A DNA stretch of 64,000 bases from Noviherbaspirillum saxi (GCF_003591035.1 NZ_QYUO01000003.1:744001-808000), one strand, 5' to 3'; shown: positions 42,725 through 51,746, counted from the first letter of the stretch. Numbers and translations are program-made. Notes: generated by a model not told the origin, from the sequence alone.

Positions 42725-43528
42725 ATGCAACTGATTCATCTCGACGGCAAGGTGGCCGTCGTCACAGGAGGCTCTTCCGGCATCGGTCTGGCGACGGTCG
42801 AGCTGTTGCTTGAAGCCGGCGCCGCGGTGGCCTTCTGCGGGCGCGACGCCGAACGCCTCGCAACGGTCGAGCACCGTTTGCGTGACCGTTTTCCGCAGGC
42901 GCGCCTGCTGTCGGCGGTGTGCGACGTTCTTGTGCCGGAACAGGTTAAGGCCTTCGCCGCCAGGGTTGAACAGGAACTTGGCACGGTCGGGATGCTGATC
43001 AATAACGCAGGCCAGGGCCGCGTCTCGACCTTTGCCGATACCGAAGACGCGGCCTGGGTGGAAGAACTGCAATTGAAATTCTTCTCGATCATTCATCCCA
43101 CGCGCGCCTTCCTGCCTCAGTTGCAAAAGGCTGCCGATGCAACCGTCGTGTGCGTCAATTCCCTGCTCGCGGTACAACCCGAGCCGCACATGGTGGCAAC
43201 CTCCGCCGCGCGCGCCGGCGTGCACAATCTGGTGCGCTCGCTGGCGACTGAATTCAGCCCTCATGGAATCCGCGTGAACGGCATTCTGATCGGCCTGGTC
43301 GAGTCCGGCCAATGGCGCCGACGTTACGACGCGCGCAGCGAGGAAGAGCGCGACCTTTCATGGCAGCAGTGGACGGCCAGACTGGCGCAAAGAAAACAGA
43401 TTCAACTCGGCCGTCTTGGCCTACCAGAGGAAGCGGCACGCGCCATCGTGTTCCTCGCAACACCGCTTTCTTCGTACACAACAGGCAGCCACATCGATGT
43501 TTCAGGAGGACTATCCCGCCATGCCTAA
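42725..43528 (+). CDS. SDR-fold protein lacking the catalytic Tyr-Lys
   Basis: A 267-residue SDR with an intact cofactor motif (TGGSSGIGLATVELLL) and NNAG. The active-site serine S146 (VCVNSLLAV) is present. Where YxxxK is expected the sequence is TSAAR (T159, R163). It cannot use the usual SDR mechanism, so it may be a lyase-like, binding or altered-chemistry member. It starts at 42725 after AAGGATAAG, and its end overlaps the ThDP gene by 8 bases. Confidence 0.85.
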   Translation: MQLIHLDGKVAVVTGGSSGIGLATVELLLEAGAAVAFCGRDAERLATVEHRLRDRFPQARLLSAVCDVLVPEQVKAFAARVEQELGTVGMLINNAGQGRVSTFADTEDAAWVEELQLKFFSIIHPTRAFLPQLQKAADATVVCVNSLLAVQPEPHMVATSAARAGVHNLVRSLATEFSPHGIRVNGILIGLVESGQWRRRYDARSEEERDLSWQQWTARLAQRKQIQLGRLGLPEEAARAIVFLATPLSSYTTGSHIDVSGGLSRHA

Positions 43529-45203
43529 GCAAAACAAAGTTACCGTCGGCTGCGCCATCGCAGCTTTTCTCGAGCAATGCAATGTCAAGGCTGCGTTCGG
43601 TGTGATTTCCATTCACAACATGCCGATCCTCGACGCCTTCGGCGAGCGCGGCAAGATCCGATTCATTCCGGCGCGCGGCGAAGCCGGCGGCGCCAACATG
43701 GCCGATGCCTATGCGCGTACGACCGGCGGGCTGGGCGTCTGCCTGACCAGTACCGGCACCGCCGCTGGCAACGCTTCCGGCGCCATGGTCGAGGCATTGA
43801 CCGCCGGTACACCGATGCTGCACCTGACCGGCCAGATCGAGACGCCGTACCTCGACCAGAGCCTGTCATACATCCATGAAGCACCGGATCAGCTGGCGAT
43901 GCTCAAGGCCGTGTCAAAGGCGGCGTTCCGCATCCGTAGCATCGACACTGCGATCAGCACCGTGAAACTGGCCGTACAGACCGCTCTGACGCCGCCCATG
44001 GGTCCGGTCAGCGTAGAAATCCCCATCGATATCCAGGCCGCGCTGATTGATATGCCGGCCGATTTGCGTCCGCTGCCGATTGCTTGTCAGGAACCTTCGG
44101 CGCATGCCCTTGACGAATTGGCTGCACGCTTGATGAAGGCCAAACGGCCGATGTTGTGGCTGGGCGGTGGCACACGCGGCGCCGGCGCACAAGTCAAGCG
44201 CCTGATGGACATGGGCATTGGCGTGGTAACGACAACACAAGGCCGGGGCGTGGTGCCGGAAGACGATGCGCGTTCGCTCGGCGCCTTCAATCTGCACAAG
44301 CCGGTGGAAAATTTTTATCAGACCTGCGATGCGATGGTCGTCGTCGGCTCCCGCCTGCGCGGTAATGAAACCTTGAAGTACGAGCTGAAGCTTCCGCGTC
44401 CGCTGCTGCGTATCGATGTCGACCCTGCCGCCGAAGGCCGCTGCTACCAGAGCGACTACTTCGTATGCGGCGACGCGGCGCTGGCACTGCAAGGCTTGGC
44501 CGATCGACTGGAAGGCAAGATGCAGATCGACCCATCCTTCATCGGCGACTTGCAGAAGGCGCGCGACACCGCCGTCGCCGGCCTGATCGACGGCCTGGGC
44601 CCATATAGCGCCTTGGTGGCGAAGCTGCAGGAAGCGGCCGGCCGCAGCTTCAATTGGGTACGCGACGTTACCGTATCGAACAGCACCTGGGGCAATCGCT
44701 TCCTGCGCATATTCGATCCGACAGCCGGCGTGCATGCATTGGGAGGTGGCATAGGTCAGGGCCTGGCAATGGCGATCGGCGCTGCAGTCGGCGCGGCCGA
44801 GACGGCGTCCCGGAAAAAGACCTTCTGCCTCGCCGGTGACGGCGGTTTCATCCTGAACCTGGGTGAGCTGGCGACCGCGGTGCAGGAACGTGCAGACATG
44901 GTGATCGTCTTGATGAATGACAAGGGCTATGGCGTCATCAAAAATATTCAGGATGTGCAGTACGGTGGCCGCCGCCATTACGTCGATCTGCATACGCCGG
45001 ATTATGCGCTGCTGTCGAAGTCGCTGAGCCTGCGTCATGCACGCATCAGCAACCTGGCCGATGTGGAAACCGGCTTGCGCACTGCGTTGTCCGAACCGGG
45101 TCCTTTCCTGCTCGAAATCGACATGCTGTCTATCGGTAGCTTCAAGACTGCGTTTGCCGGGCCGCCGGTCAAGGTCGAGGAAGCTGCGGCTGCTGTGGTC
45201 TAA
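43521..45203 (+). CDS. ThDP-dependent enzyme (acetolactate synthase/benzoylformate decarboxylase type)
   Basis: A 560-residue thiamine-diphosphate enzyme with Pyr, central and PP domains. The activating glutamate is in ARGEAGGANMADAYARTTGG. The cofactor motif is AGDGGFILNLGE followed by LMNDKGYGVIKN. CLTSTGTAAGNASGAMVEAL is the substrate-side loop. Family members decarboxylate 2-oxo acids or cleave/ligate next to a carbonyl. A role on an oxo acid from ring fission is likely (inference). The ATG at 43521 follows AGGAGGA and overlaps the SDR stop. Confidence 0.9.
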   Translation: MPKQNKVTVGCAIAAFLEQCNVKAAFGVISIHNMPILDAFGERGKIRFIPARGEAGGANMADAYARTTGGLGVCLTSTGTAAGNASGAMVEALTAGTPMLHLTGQIETPYLDQSLSYIHEAPDQLAMLKAVSKAAFRIRSIDTAISTVKLAVQTALTPPMGPVSVEIPIDIQAALIDMPADLRPLPIACQEPSAHALDELAARLMKAKRPMLWLGGGTRGAGAQVKRLMDMGIGVVTTTQGRGVVPEDDARSLGAFNLHKPVENFYQTCDAMVVVGSRLRGNETLKYELKLPRPLLRIDVDPAAEGRCYQSDYFVCGDAALALQGLADRLEGKMQIDPSFIGDLQKARDTAVAGLIDGLGPYSALVAKLQEAAGRSFNWVRDVTVSNSTWGNRFLRIFDPTAGVHALGGGIGQGLAMAIGAAVGAAETASRKKTFCLAGDGGFILNLGELATAVQERADMVIVLMNDKGYGVIKNIQDVQYGGRRHYVDLHTPDYALLSKSLSLRHARISNLADVETGLRTALSEPGPFLLEIDMLSIGSFKTAFAGPPVKVEEAAAAVV

Positions 45204-45216
45204 AAAGGAAAAAGCC

Positions 45217-46023
45217 ATGTTGCACGTATCGATGATTGGTTGCGGCGCCATTGGCGTCGGTGTAATGGAATTGCTCAAGAGTGATCCTGAAGTGAGCTTC
45301 GATCTGGTGATCGTGCCGGAGGCCGGGCTCGACGCGGCGCGTCCGGTAGTGTCATCGCTGGCACCGCAGGCACGCGTCGCAGCCCGTCTCGATGATGATG
45401 GCGTGCGGCCCGACCTGCTGATCGAATGCGCAGGCCATCGTGCAATTGAAGAGCACATCTTGCCGGCATTGGCGAGGGGAATCCCCTGCATGGTGGTATC
45501 GGTCGGTGCCTTGTCCGAGCCAGGCCTGGCGGAACGGCTGGAAGCGGCGGCAAGGCAAGGCAAGACACAGGTGCAATTATTGTCCGGCGCCATCGGCGCC
45601 ATCGATGCGCTGTCGGCTGCAAAGATCGGCGGTCTCGATTCCGTCATCTACACCGGCCGCAAGCCGCCGCAGGCATGGAAGGATACGCCGGCCGAAGCCT
45701 TGTTCGCGCTCGACAGCCTGGAGACGGCCACGGTCATTTTCGAAGGCACCGCACGCCAGGCTGCGCGCCTGTACCCGAAGAACGCGAATGTCGCAGCCAC
45801 GTTGTCGCTGGCAGGTCTCGGCATGGACCACACGCAGGTGCGCCTGCTGGCCGATCCGGGTGTGACAGAGAACGTGCATCACGTGGAAGCCAAAGGCGCG
45901 TTCGGCGGTTTCGAACTGACCATGCGCGGCAAACCGCTTGCCGCCAATCCTAAAACCTCTGCGTTGACGGTATTCAGCGTGGTGCGTGCGCTGGGTAACC
46001 GCGCCCATGCGCTTGCAATCTGA
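45217..46023 (+). CDS. L-aspartate dehydrogenase-like protein
   Basis: A 268-residue NAD(P)-dependent dehydrogenase of the NadX type. The N-terminal Rossmann motif is MIGCGAIGVGVMELL and the domain typical of aspartate dehydrogenases contains YPKNANVAATLSLAGLGMDH TQVRLLADP. Aspartate dehydrogenases interconvert aspartate and iminosuccinate. Inside a catabolic operon with a RidA protein, it may act on an amino/imino intermediate or, as other relatives do, with the aldehyde dehydrogenase next to it. Ribosome site AAAAGGAAAA. No nad genes are nearby, so NAD synthesis is unlikely. Confidence 0.88.
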   Translation: MLHVSMIGCGAIGVGVMELLKSDPEVSFDLVIVPEAGLDAARPVVSSLAPQARVAARLDDDGVRPDLLIECAGHRAIEEHILPALARGIPCMVVSVGALSEPGLAERLEAAARQGKTQVQLLSGAIGAIDALSAAKIGGLDSVIYTGRKPPQAWKDTPAEALFALDSLETATVIFEGTARQAARLYPKNANVAATLSLAGLGMDHTQVRLLADPGVTENVHHVEAKGAFGGFELTMRGKPLAANPKTSALTVFSVVRALGNRAHALAI

Positions 46024-46045
46024 GTCATACGACATAAAGGCAGAC

Positions 46046-47521
46046 ATGAACCTGAGTGAAACACTTCCTATCTGCATCGCCGGCAACTGGCGCGTGGGCC
46101 AGGGCGATCGGTATGCAAGCCTCTACCCGGCTACCGGCGAGCCGGTGGCTTACCTGAATGCCGCCAATCTCGACGATGTGGAAGAAGCGATCCAGGGCGC
46201 GGACAAAGCGTTCCGTACCAGCGGCTGGGCACAAAAGAAGCCGCATGAACGCGCTACCGTGCTGTACCGGGTTGCACAGCTGATTCGCGAGCGCGGCGAA
46301 GAGCTGGCACAGCGCCAGCGCCTCGACAACGGCAAGCCGATCAGCGAAACGCGCAATCTGGTCGGCAGCGCCGCTGCGACATTCCAGTTCTTTGCAGCGG
46401 CTTGCGAGACGCTCGAAGAAACCATTACCCCTATGCGCGGCGACAACCTCACGATGAGCGTGTACGAGCCCATGGGCGTAGTAGCCGCGATTACACCGTG
46501 GAATTCCCCGATCGCCAGTGAAGCGCAAAAAATGGCGCCGGCGCTTGCCGCAGGCAATGCAGTCGTGGTCAAGCCGGCCGAAGTTACTCCGCTGATGGCG
46601 CTGGAGCTGGCAAGGATTTGCGAAGAAGCCGGCGTGCCAAAAGGCTTGATCAGCGTGTTGCCTGGCAAAGGTTCGGTGATCGGCGACGCCATCACGTTGC
46701 ATCCGCTGGTGCGTCGCGTGTCGTTTACCGGCGGCACGACTACCGGCAAGCATATCGCGCATATCGCCGCCGACAAGATGATGCCGGTATCGCTGGAATT
46801 GGGCGGCAAGTCGCCGACCATGGTGTTTGAAGACGCCGACCTCGACCATGCGGTGGCCGGCGTGTTGTACGGGATTTTCAGTTCATCGGGCGAATCGTGC
46901 ATCGCCGGCTCGCGGCTGTTTGTCGCGCACGGCATTTACGATGCGTTCATGGAGCGCCTTGCCGCCGGCGCGGCCGCGCTGCGCGTCGGCGATCCGGCCG
47001 ACGAGCGTACGCAACTTGGCCCATTGATCACGGCGCGTCATCGCGAATCGATCGAAGCTTACGTGGCGCTGGGCGTGGAAGAGGGCGGCCGCTTGCGTAC
47101 CGGCGGCATGCGTCCGCAAGGCGCGGCCTTCGAGCGCGGCTACTACTACACGCCGACCATCATCGAAGGCGTACGCAACGATCAGCGCATCTGCCAGGAA
47201 GAGATTTTCGGGCCGGTACTGGTGGCGATGCCGTTCAGCGATGAAAACGATCTGATCGAACAGGCTAACGATAGCGTCTATGCGCTGGCCGCCGGCATCT
47301 GGACGCGCGATTACAAGAAAGCCTGGCGTTTCGCCCGCGCCGTGCAGGCCGGCAATGTATGGATCAACACCTACAAGCAGTTTTCGATCTCGACCCCGTT
47401 CGGCGGCTGGCGCGACAGCGGCCTCGGACGCGAAAAGGGTCGTCTCGGCATTCTGCAATACATGGAACAGAAGAGCCTCTACTGGGGCATGAATGAACAA
47501 CCGTTGCCCTGGGCGAACTGA
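46046..47521 (+). CDS. Aldehyde dehydrogenase
   Basis: A 491-residue NAD(P)-dependent aldehyde dehydrogenase. The general base is E251 (VSLELGGKSP) and the catalytic cysteine is C285 (SSGESCIAG). TPWNSPIASEAQKMAPALAA and PFGGWRDSGLGREKG are conserved. It should oxidise an aldehyde or semialdehyde, such as a 2-aminomuconate- or hydroxymuconate-type semialdehyde from ring cleavage (inference from context). Length normal. Confidence 0.93.
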   Translation: MNLSETLPICIAGNWRVGQGDRYASLYPATGEPVAYLNAANLDDVEEAIQGADKAFRTSGWAQKKPHERATVLYRVAQLIRERGEELAQRQRLDNGKPISETRNLVGSAAATFQFFAAACETLEETITPMRGDNLTMSVYEPMGVVAAITPWNSPIASEAQKMAPALAAGNAVVVKPAEVTPLMALELARICEEAGVPKGLISVLPGKGSVIGDAITLHPLVRRVSFTGGTTTGKHIAHIAADKMMPVSLELGGKSPTMVFEDADLDHAVAGVLYGIFSSSGESCIAGSRLFVAHGIYDAFMERLAAGAAALRVGDPADERTQLGPLITARHRESIEAYVALGVEEGGRLRTGGMRPQGAAFERGYYYTPTIIEGVRNDQRICQEEIFGPVLVAMPFSDENDLIEQANDSVYALAAGIWTRDYKKAWRFARAVQAGNVWINTYKQFSISTPFGGWRDSGLGREKGRLGILQYMEQKSLYWGMNEQPLPWAN

Positions 47522-47545
47522 GCCTGCCGGGTGAGGAGAAATGCA

Positions 47546-48511
47546 ATGGATGTATTAGGTATCGATGAAATCACCTACGGCGCGGATGATCTGCCGCTCT
47601 GCAAGACGTTCTTCGCCGATTGGGGCATGACGCTTGCCGAAGAAAACGAAGGCTTGCTGGTGTATGAAACGCAAAACGGTTGCCGCGTGGTGGTCAAGCG
47701 CAGTGACGCCGCCGACCTGCCGCCGGCAATCGAGCCGGGCCCGACGCTGCGTGAAGTCGTGTGGGGCGTCTCGGCACCCGAAGTGCTGGAACGCTTTGCG
47801 GCCCGCATCGCCGATGCACCGGGTTATGTGAATACCGGCGACCGGCTCGGCTGCACCGATCCCAATGGCCTGGCTGTGCGTTTTCAAGTCACGCGCAAAC
47901 GTGAAATCGACGTCGAATGCGCGGCAATGAATACCTGGTCGCACCGGCCGCGCGTCAATCAGCGCAGCCCGGCCTACGAGAACGCCGCACCGATCGAAGT
48001 CGGTCACGTGGTGTTCTTCGTGAAGGATGTGAATGCCTGCGAAGAGTTCTACTGCAAGAACTTCGGTTTCGTCCCCTCCGACCGCTACCCGGGCCGCGGC
48101 GCCTTCCTGCGCTGCGCGGCCGAAGGCGGCCACCATGACCTGTTCCTGCTGCAGACGCCGGAACGCCGCGCCGGCCTGAACCATGTGGCCTTCACGGTGC
48201 GCGACATTCATGAAGTGTTTGGCGGCGGCATGCATATGGCGCGCAAGGGTTGGGACACGCAGCTCGGCCCGGGCCGGCATCCGATTTCGTCCGCTTACTT
48301 CTGGTATTTCCGCAATCCGGCGGGCGGCCTGATCGAATACTACGCCGACGAGGACCAGCTCGATGCCGAGTGGGAAGCAAGGGAGTTCGAGCCTGGTCCG
48401 ACCGTGTTCGCCGAATGGGCAATCGAAGGCGGCATCGACGGCAACACCCGTCGCCAGCGCAATGCCGATGCCCCGAGCGGCAAGTTCCTGACCGATAAAC
48501 CGAAGCACTGA
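47546..48511 (+). CDS. VOC-type extradiol dioxygenase
   Basis: A 321-residue two-module VOC protein like type I extradiol dioxygenases. The active C-terminal module keeps the 2-His-1-carboxylate iron triad H154 (VGHVVFFVKD), H213 (LNHVAFTVRD) and E264 (GLIEYYADED). The N-terminal module (MDVLGIDEITYGADDLPLCK) is degenerate. It is the likely ring-opening enzyme of the operon, cleaving beside a catechol or aminophenol. GGAG ribosome site. The next gene begins 13 bases later. Confidence 0.88.
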   Translation: MDVLGIDEITYGADDLPLCKTFFADWGMTLAEENEGLLVYETQNGCRVVVKRSDAADLPPAIEPGPTLREVVWGVSAPEVLERFAARIADAPGYVNTGDRLGCTDPNGLAVRFQVTRKREIDVECAAMNTWSHRPRVNQRSPAYENAAPIEVGHVVFFVKDVNACEEFYCKNFGFVPSDRYPGRGAFLRCAAEGGHHDLFLLQTPERRAGLNHVAFTVRDIHEVFGGGMHMARKGWDTQLGPGRHPISSAYFWYFRNPAGGLIEYYADEDQLDAEWEAREFEPGPTVFAEWAIEGGIDGNTRRQRNADAPSGKFLTDKPKH

Positions 48512-48524
48512 ACCGGAATCAAGC

Positions 48525-48851
48525 ATGCCGAACGAAGCGAACACCATGCTGCTGACCGTGATCCTGAAGCATGACCAGTCGAAAAACCTGGATGCGATCC
48601 AGGAACACATGAAGCAGGTCGACTGGTGGGAACGTTTTCCGGTGGAAGGCACGCGCGTCGTCTCATGGACGGTGGCGATGGGCCTGGGCCAGATCGTCAC
48701 GCTGGAACTGGCGCCGGAACTGCTGCCGCTGGTGAACGTGGAACTCGAGCGTTCGGCATGGGGCGTATTCCGTACCGAGTGCTATCCGACTTACGACTTT
48801 GTACCCGTGCGCGAGCGTATTCGCGAGCGCGTTAGAAATGGAGGTAAATGA
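48525..48851 (+). CDS. Small protein of the catabolic operon (unknown)
   Basis: A 108-residue protein with alternating strands and helices (LLTVILKHDQSKNLDAIQEH; MGLGQIVTLELAPELLPLVN VELE; WGVFRTECYPTYDFVPV). It resembles dimeric alpha-beta-barrel (EthD/muconolactone-isomerase-like) proteins in outline, but I do not recognise the family. Its stop overlaps the start region of the next small gene. It may be an isomerase or an accessory of the Rieske oxygenase. Confidence 0.75.
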   Translation: MPNEANTMLLTVILKHDQSKNLDAIQEHMKQVDWWERFPVEGTRVVSWTVAMGLGQIVTLELAPELLPLVNVELERSAWGVFRTECYPTYDFVPVRERIRERVRNGGK

Positions 48852-49075
48852 TGCAAGAGCTCTATCTCAATCCCCACCAGGCGCGCCGTCGTCAGCCTAC
48901 CGCCTACGAAGATTTGCTGGGCGACTCGATTGAACGCGCCTACGCGGCAGGCGTACATGACCTGGCCGGTCTGGTGGCACACCTGAACCGCACCGGTCCG
49001 AATTGTCCGGCCGGCGGCGTATGGACTGAAGACTCGTACCGGGCAGAGATCGCGCGTCTGGCCGCCGAGTGCTGA
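48851..49075 (+). CDS. Small recombinase-like HTH protein
   Basis: A 74-residue protein starting MQELYLNPHQARRRQPTAYE. The sequence DLLGDSIERAYAAGVHDLAG LVAHLN and TGPNCPAGGVWTEDSYRAEI resembles the short helix-turn-helix module seen in resolvases (how to start a new base-reading region). The same kind of stand-alone protein is often found beside Rieske oxygenases, where its job is unknown. It starts on the second of two tandem ATGs after GGAGGT. Confidence 0.75.
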   Translation: MQELYLNPHQARRRQPTAYEDLLGDSIERAYAAGVHDLAGLVAHLNRTGPNCPAGGVWTEDSYRAEIARLAAEC

Positions 49076-49096
49076 TTATTTGAGAAGGATAGTGTG

Positions 49097-50122
49097 ATGA
49101 GAACGAATGCAAATGATCCGGTTGACGCAGTGCTCGCCGTTGGTTTGAAAGATCTGTGGTATCCGATGTGCCCATCCAGCTTCGTCGCCGAGCGTCCGGT
49201 GTCGCTGCGCCGCCTCGGTCGCAAGTTTGTGCTGTGGCGTGAAGCGTCCGGTGTGCTGCATGCGCTGGAAGATCATTGCCCGCACCGCGGCGCACCGCTG
49301 TCTCTGGGTATCGCGCTCGGCGACCGTATCGCCTGCGGCTACCACGGCGTGCAGGTACGTGCCGATGGTGTGGTGATGAGCGTGCCCGGCAGCCCCGGCT
49401 GCAAGCTGGAAGGCGCAAAGGCCACCCGTTCGTATCACGTACGTGAAGCAGCAGGCGCCATCTTCCTGTACAACTCCAGCGTCGACATCACCGATCCGCC
49501 GCCGCTGAATCTGCCGACCGAATTGACCGACGACGTGCACTCGCATTTCTTGTGCTACACCGAATGGAAAGGCGATTACCGCTACGTGCTCGACAATGTG
49601 ATGGACCCGATGCACGGCACTTTCCTGCACAAGCAGTCGCACTCGATGGCCGAAGGCGATTCGACCGCTGCTTTCCGCGTGCGTGAAACCGATACCGGTT
49701 TCGTATTCGAGAAGGAAGGCCAGCGCGGCGTCAACTTCGACTGGACCGAGTGGGCCGACACAGGCCTGCACTGGATGCGTCTCGAGATTCCGTATCCGAA
49801 GACCGGCGGCCCCGGCGGCAACTTCATCATCATCGGCAGCTACACGCCGATTTCCGAAAACGTCTCGGCCGTGTTTCACTGGCGTTGCCGCAAGGTCGAT
49901 GGCTGGCAGCGCGACACCTGGCGTTTCCTGTACCAGAATCGGCTCGAAGCGCGGCACTGGGCAGTGCTTGAACAGGACCGTGCGATCCTGGAAATGATGG
50001 AGCCGGACGCCAACCAGCGCGAGATGCTGTATCAGCATGATATGGGCATCGTCCGCCTGCGCCGCCACTTGCGCAACCTGGCCAAGGCGCAGCTTGAAGC
50101 CGGTGCGGAGAAGGCAGCATGA
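49097..50122 (+). CDS. Rieske non-heme iron oxygenase, alpha subunit
   Basis: A 341-residue oxygenase of the vanillate-demethylase/phthalate-oxygenase type, with no separate beta subunit. Rieske 2Fe-2S ligands are C61, H63 (CPHRGAPLSLG) and C80, H83 (CGYHG). The mononuclear iron site includes H173 and H178 in DNVMDPMHGTFLHKQSH. With the reductase two genes later it would hydroxylate, dihydroxylate or O-demethylate the imported aromatic. ATG at 49097 after GAAGGAT. Confidence 0.93.
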   Translation: MRTNANDPVDAVLAVGLKDLWYPMCPSSFVAERPVSLRRLGRKFVLWREASGVLHALEDHCPHRGAPLSLGIALGDRIACGYHGVQVRADGVVMSVPGSPGCKLEGAKATRSYHVREAAGAIFLYNSSVDITDPPPLNLPTELTDDVHSHFLCYTEWKGDYRYVLDNVMDPMHGTFLHKQSHSMAEGDSTAAFRVRETDTGFVFEKEGQRGVNFDWTEWADTGLHWMRLEIPYPKTGGPGGNFIIIGSYTPISENVSAVFHWRCRKVDGWQRDTWRFLYQNRLEARHWAVLEQDRAILEMMEPDANQREMLYQHDMGIVRLRRHLRNLAKAQLEAGAEKAA

Positions 50123-50541
50123 GAGAGCGGGTTCCGGTCCGGCATGTGAAGACCGATGAGGTCGCTGAATTGCCGATCGCGACGTGGTCGAATTGCCTGG
50201 TAGTCGGCAATGAAATTGCACTGTCCGGCATGACTGCGCATCCGGCTTCACGTCAAGCCGAACTCGGAACTTACGATCAGACGATGACGGTGCTGAAAAA
50301 AATCCGCGCGCTGGTCGAAGCGGCCGGCGGCGGTATCGAAAACATTTACAAGCTTGTCATTTACGTCACGGATATCGCCGACAAGGACGAAGTGGGACGG
50401 GCACGGCGCGACTTCTTTCAGGCGCCGTACCCCTGTTCGACGCTGATCGGCGTCAGCGGCCTGGTGTTCCCGGAACTGAAAGTCGAGATCGATGCATTCG
50501 CGCGGCTCGACATTGATCTGCGCACTGCCGTGCAATCTTAA
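50119..50541 (+). CDS. RidA-family protein
   Basis: A 140-residue protein of the RidA/YjgF family. Conserved parts are VGNEIALSGMTAHPASRQAE, AAGGGIENIYKLVIYVTDIA and PYPCSTLIGVSGLVFPELKV EIDAFA. Known members hydrolyse imines/enamines, and one branch is 2-aminomuconate deaminase. Its place among ring-cleavage and aldehyde-dehydrogenase genes favours such a deaminase role. It overlaps the Rieske gene by 4 bases (ATGA). Confidence 0.9.
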   Translation: MRERVPVRHVKTDEVAELPIATWSNCLVVGNEIALSGMTAHPASRQAELGTYDQTMTVLKKIRALVEAAGGGIENIYKLVIYVTDIADKDEVGRARRDFFQAPYPCSTLIGVSGLVFPELKVEIDAFARLDIDLRTAVQS

Positions 50542-50555
50542 TTTGAGTAGTCATC

Positions 50556-51509
50556 ATGAATACCAGCGCCCTTATCTCCGTCCGCGTCCAAGCGATGCGC
50601 TTTGAAGCCGCCGGCATCGTCAGCGTTGAACTGGTGTCGCCGCAAGGCGGCGAGCTGCCCGCATTCGAGGCCGGCGCGCATGTCGACCTGCATCTGCCCA
50701 ACGGCATCGTGCGCAGCTATTCGCTGCTGAATTCGCCGCAGGAGCGCCATCGCTATGTCGTCGGCGTGCTGAACGACCGCAACAGCCGCGGCGGATCGCG
50801 TTATGTGCATGAACAATTGCGTGTCGGCGCGACGATTCCGATTTCGGCGCCCCGCAATAATTTTCCGCTCGATGAGTCGGCAGCGCATTCGGTCCTGATC
50901 GCCGGCGGTATCGGCATCACGCCGATTTCATGCATGTTCAGCCGCCTGCGCAGTCTTGGCAAACCGGCGGAGCTGCTGTATTGCGCACGCTCACGCACGG
51001 AGGCGGCGTTCTGCGACGAGTTGCTGGCGCAGGACGGCGTGCAGGCGCATTTCGACCAGGACAAGAGCGGGCCGCCCGACCTGCGCAGCTACCTCGCCAG
51101 CAAGCCGAAAGACGCGCATTTTTATTGCTGCGGACCGACACCCATGCTGAATGCGTTTGAAAGCATTTGCGAAGAACTCGGCTTGCCGAACGTGCATATC
51201 GAACGTTTCGCAGCGACCGAACAGGTCGAAGCAGTACAGGGCAGCGACTATGTCGCCTATCTGGAGCGCACAAAGAAATCGATTACGGTGCCGGCCGGGA
51301 AGTCCTTGCTGGATGCCCTGCTCGAAGCAGGAATGGATGTCGACCACAGCTGCCGCGAAGGCGTCTGCGGCGCCTGCGAAACCAAAGTGCTCGACGGGAT
51401 TCCCGAGCACCGGGACGGCGTATTGAGCAAAGCCGAACGCGCGAGCAACAAGACCATGATGGTATGCGTGTCCGGATGCCGGGGACAAAGACTGGTGCTG
51501 GATTTGTAA
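50556..51509 (+). CDS. Rieske-oxygenase reductase (VanB/PDR type)
   Basis: A 317-residue electron-transfer protein. It has an FMN-binding barrel (VRSYSLLNSPQERHRYVVGV), an NAD domain (LIAGGIGITPISCMFSRLRS; HFYCCGPTPMLNAFE) and a C-terminal plant-type 2Fe-2S ferredoxin domain (DHSCREGVCGACETKVL and a later MMVCVSG cysteine). It passes electrons from NAD(P)H to the Rieske oxygenase. Last enzyme gene before a terminator. Confidence 0.93.
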   Translation: MNTSALISVRVQAMRFEAAGIVSVELVSPQGGELPAFEAGAHVDLHLPNGIVRSYSLLNSPQERHRYVVGVLNDRNSRGGSRYVHEQLRVGATIPISAPRNNFPLDESAAHSVLIAGGIGITPISCMFSRLRSLGKPAELLYCARSRTEAAFCDELLAQDGVQAHFDQDKSGPPDLRSYLASKPKDAHFYCCGPTPMLNAFESICEELGLPNVHIERFAATEQVEAVQGSDYVAYLERTKKSITVPAGKSLLDALLEAGMDVDHSCREGVCGACETKVLDGIPEHRDGVLSKAERASNKTMMVCVSGCRGQRLVLDL

Positions 51510-51529
51510 GCAGCGAGCGCTTCAGGAAA

Positions 51530-51555
51530 CACCCGATTCGAATCGGGTTTTTTTG
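51530..51555 (+). terminator. Terminator after the oxygenase genes
   Basis: An 8-bp stem (acccgatt / aatcgggt) followed directly by six or seven T residues, 20 bases past the reductase stop. A strong intrinsic terminator that separates the enzyme genes from the porin. Confidence 0.85.
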
Positions 51556-51746
51556 AACCTGATGAAAATTTCGAAACGTTGTTTTATAGGTGAAACGAGA
51601 TGGCGATCACTCGTTTCCCGATGACTTGCTTTTGCCGGGATCGGCGTTATGCGATGCATGTGCCATGAGGTATGCCGTCCACACGCAATGCGCATGTGGA
51701 TACAACAAAGCGGCGTTTGCCGTGTTTTTCAACGAAGGGGAGTGAG

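Noticed and set aside
43914..45647. A 577-codon minus-strand frame
   Set aside because: It is the antisense of the ThDP enzyme and the aspartate-dehydrogenase-like gene, a long shadow frame expected in GC-rich DNA.
47555..50251. Two long minus-strand frames (381 and 391 codons)
   Set aside because: They are antisense to the VOC dioxygenase and Rieske genes, whose motifs are unmistakable on the plus strand.
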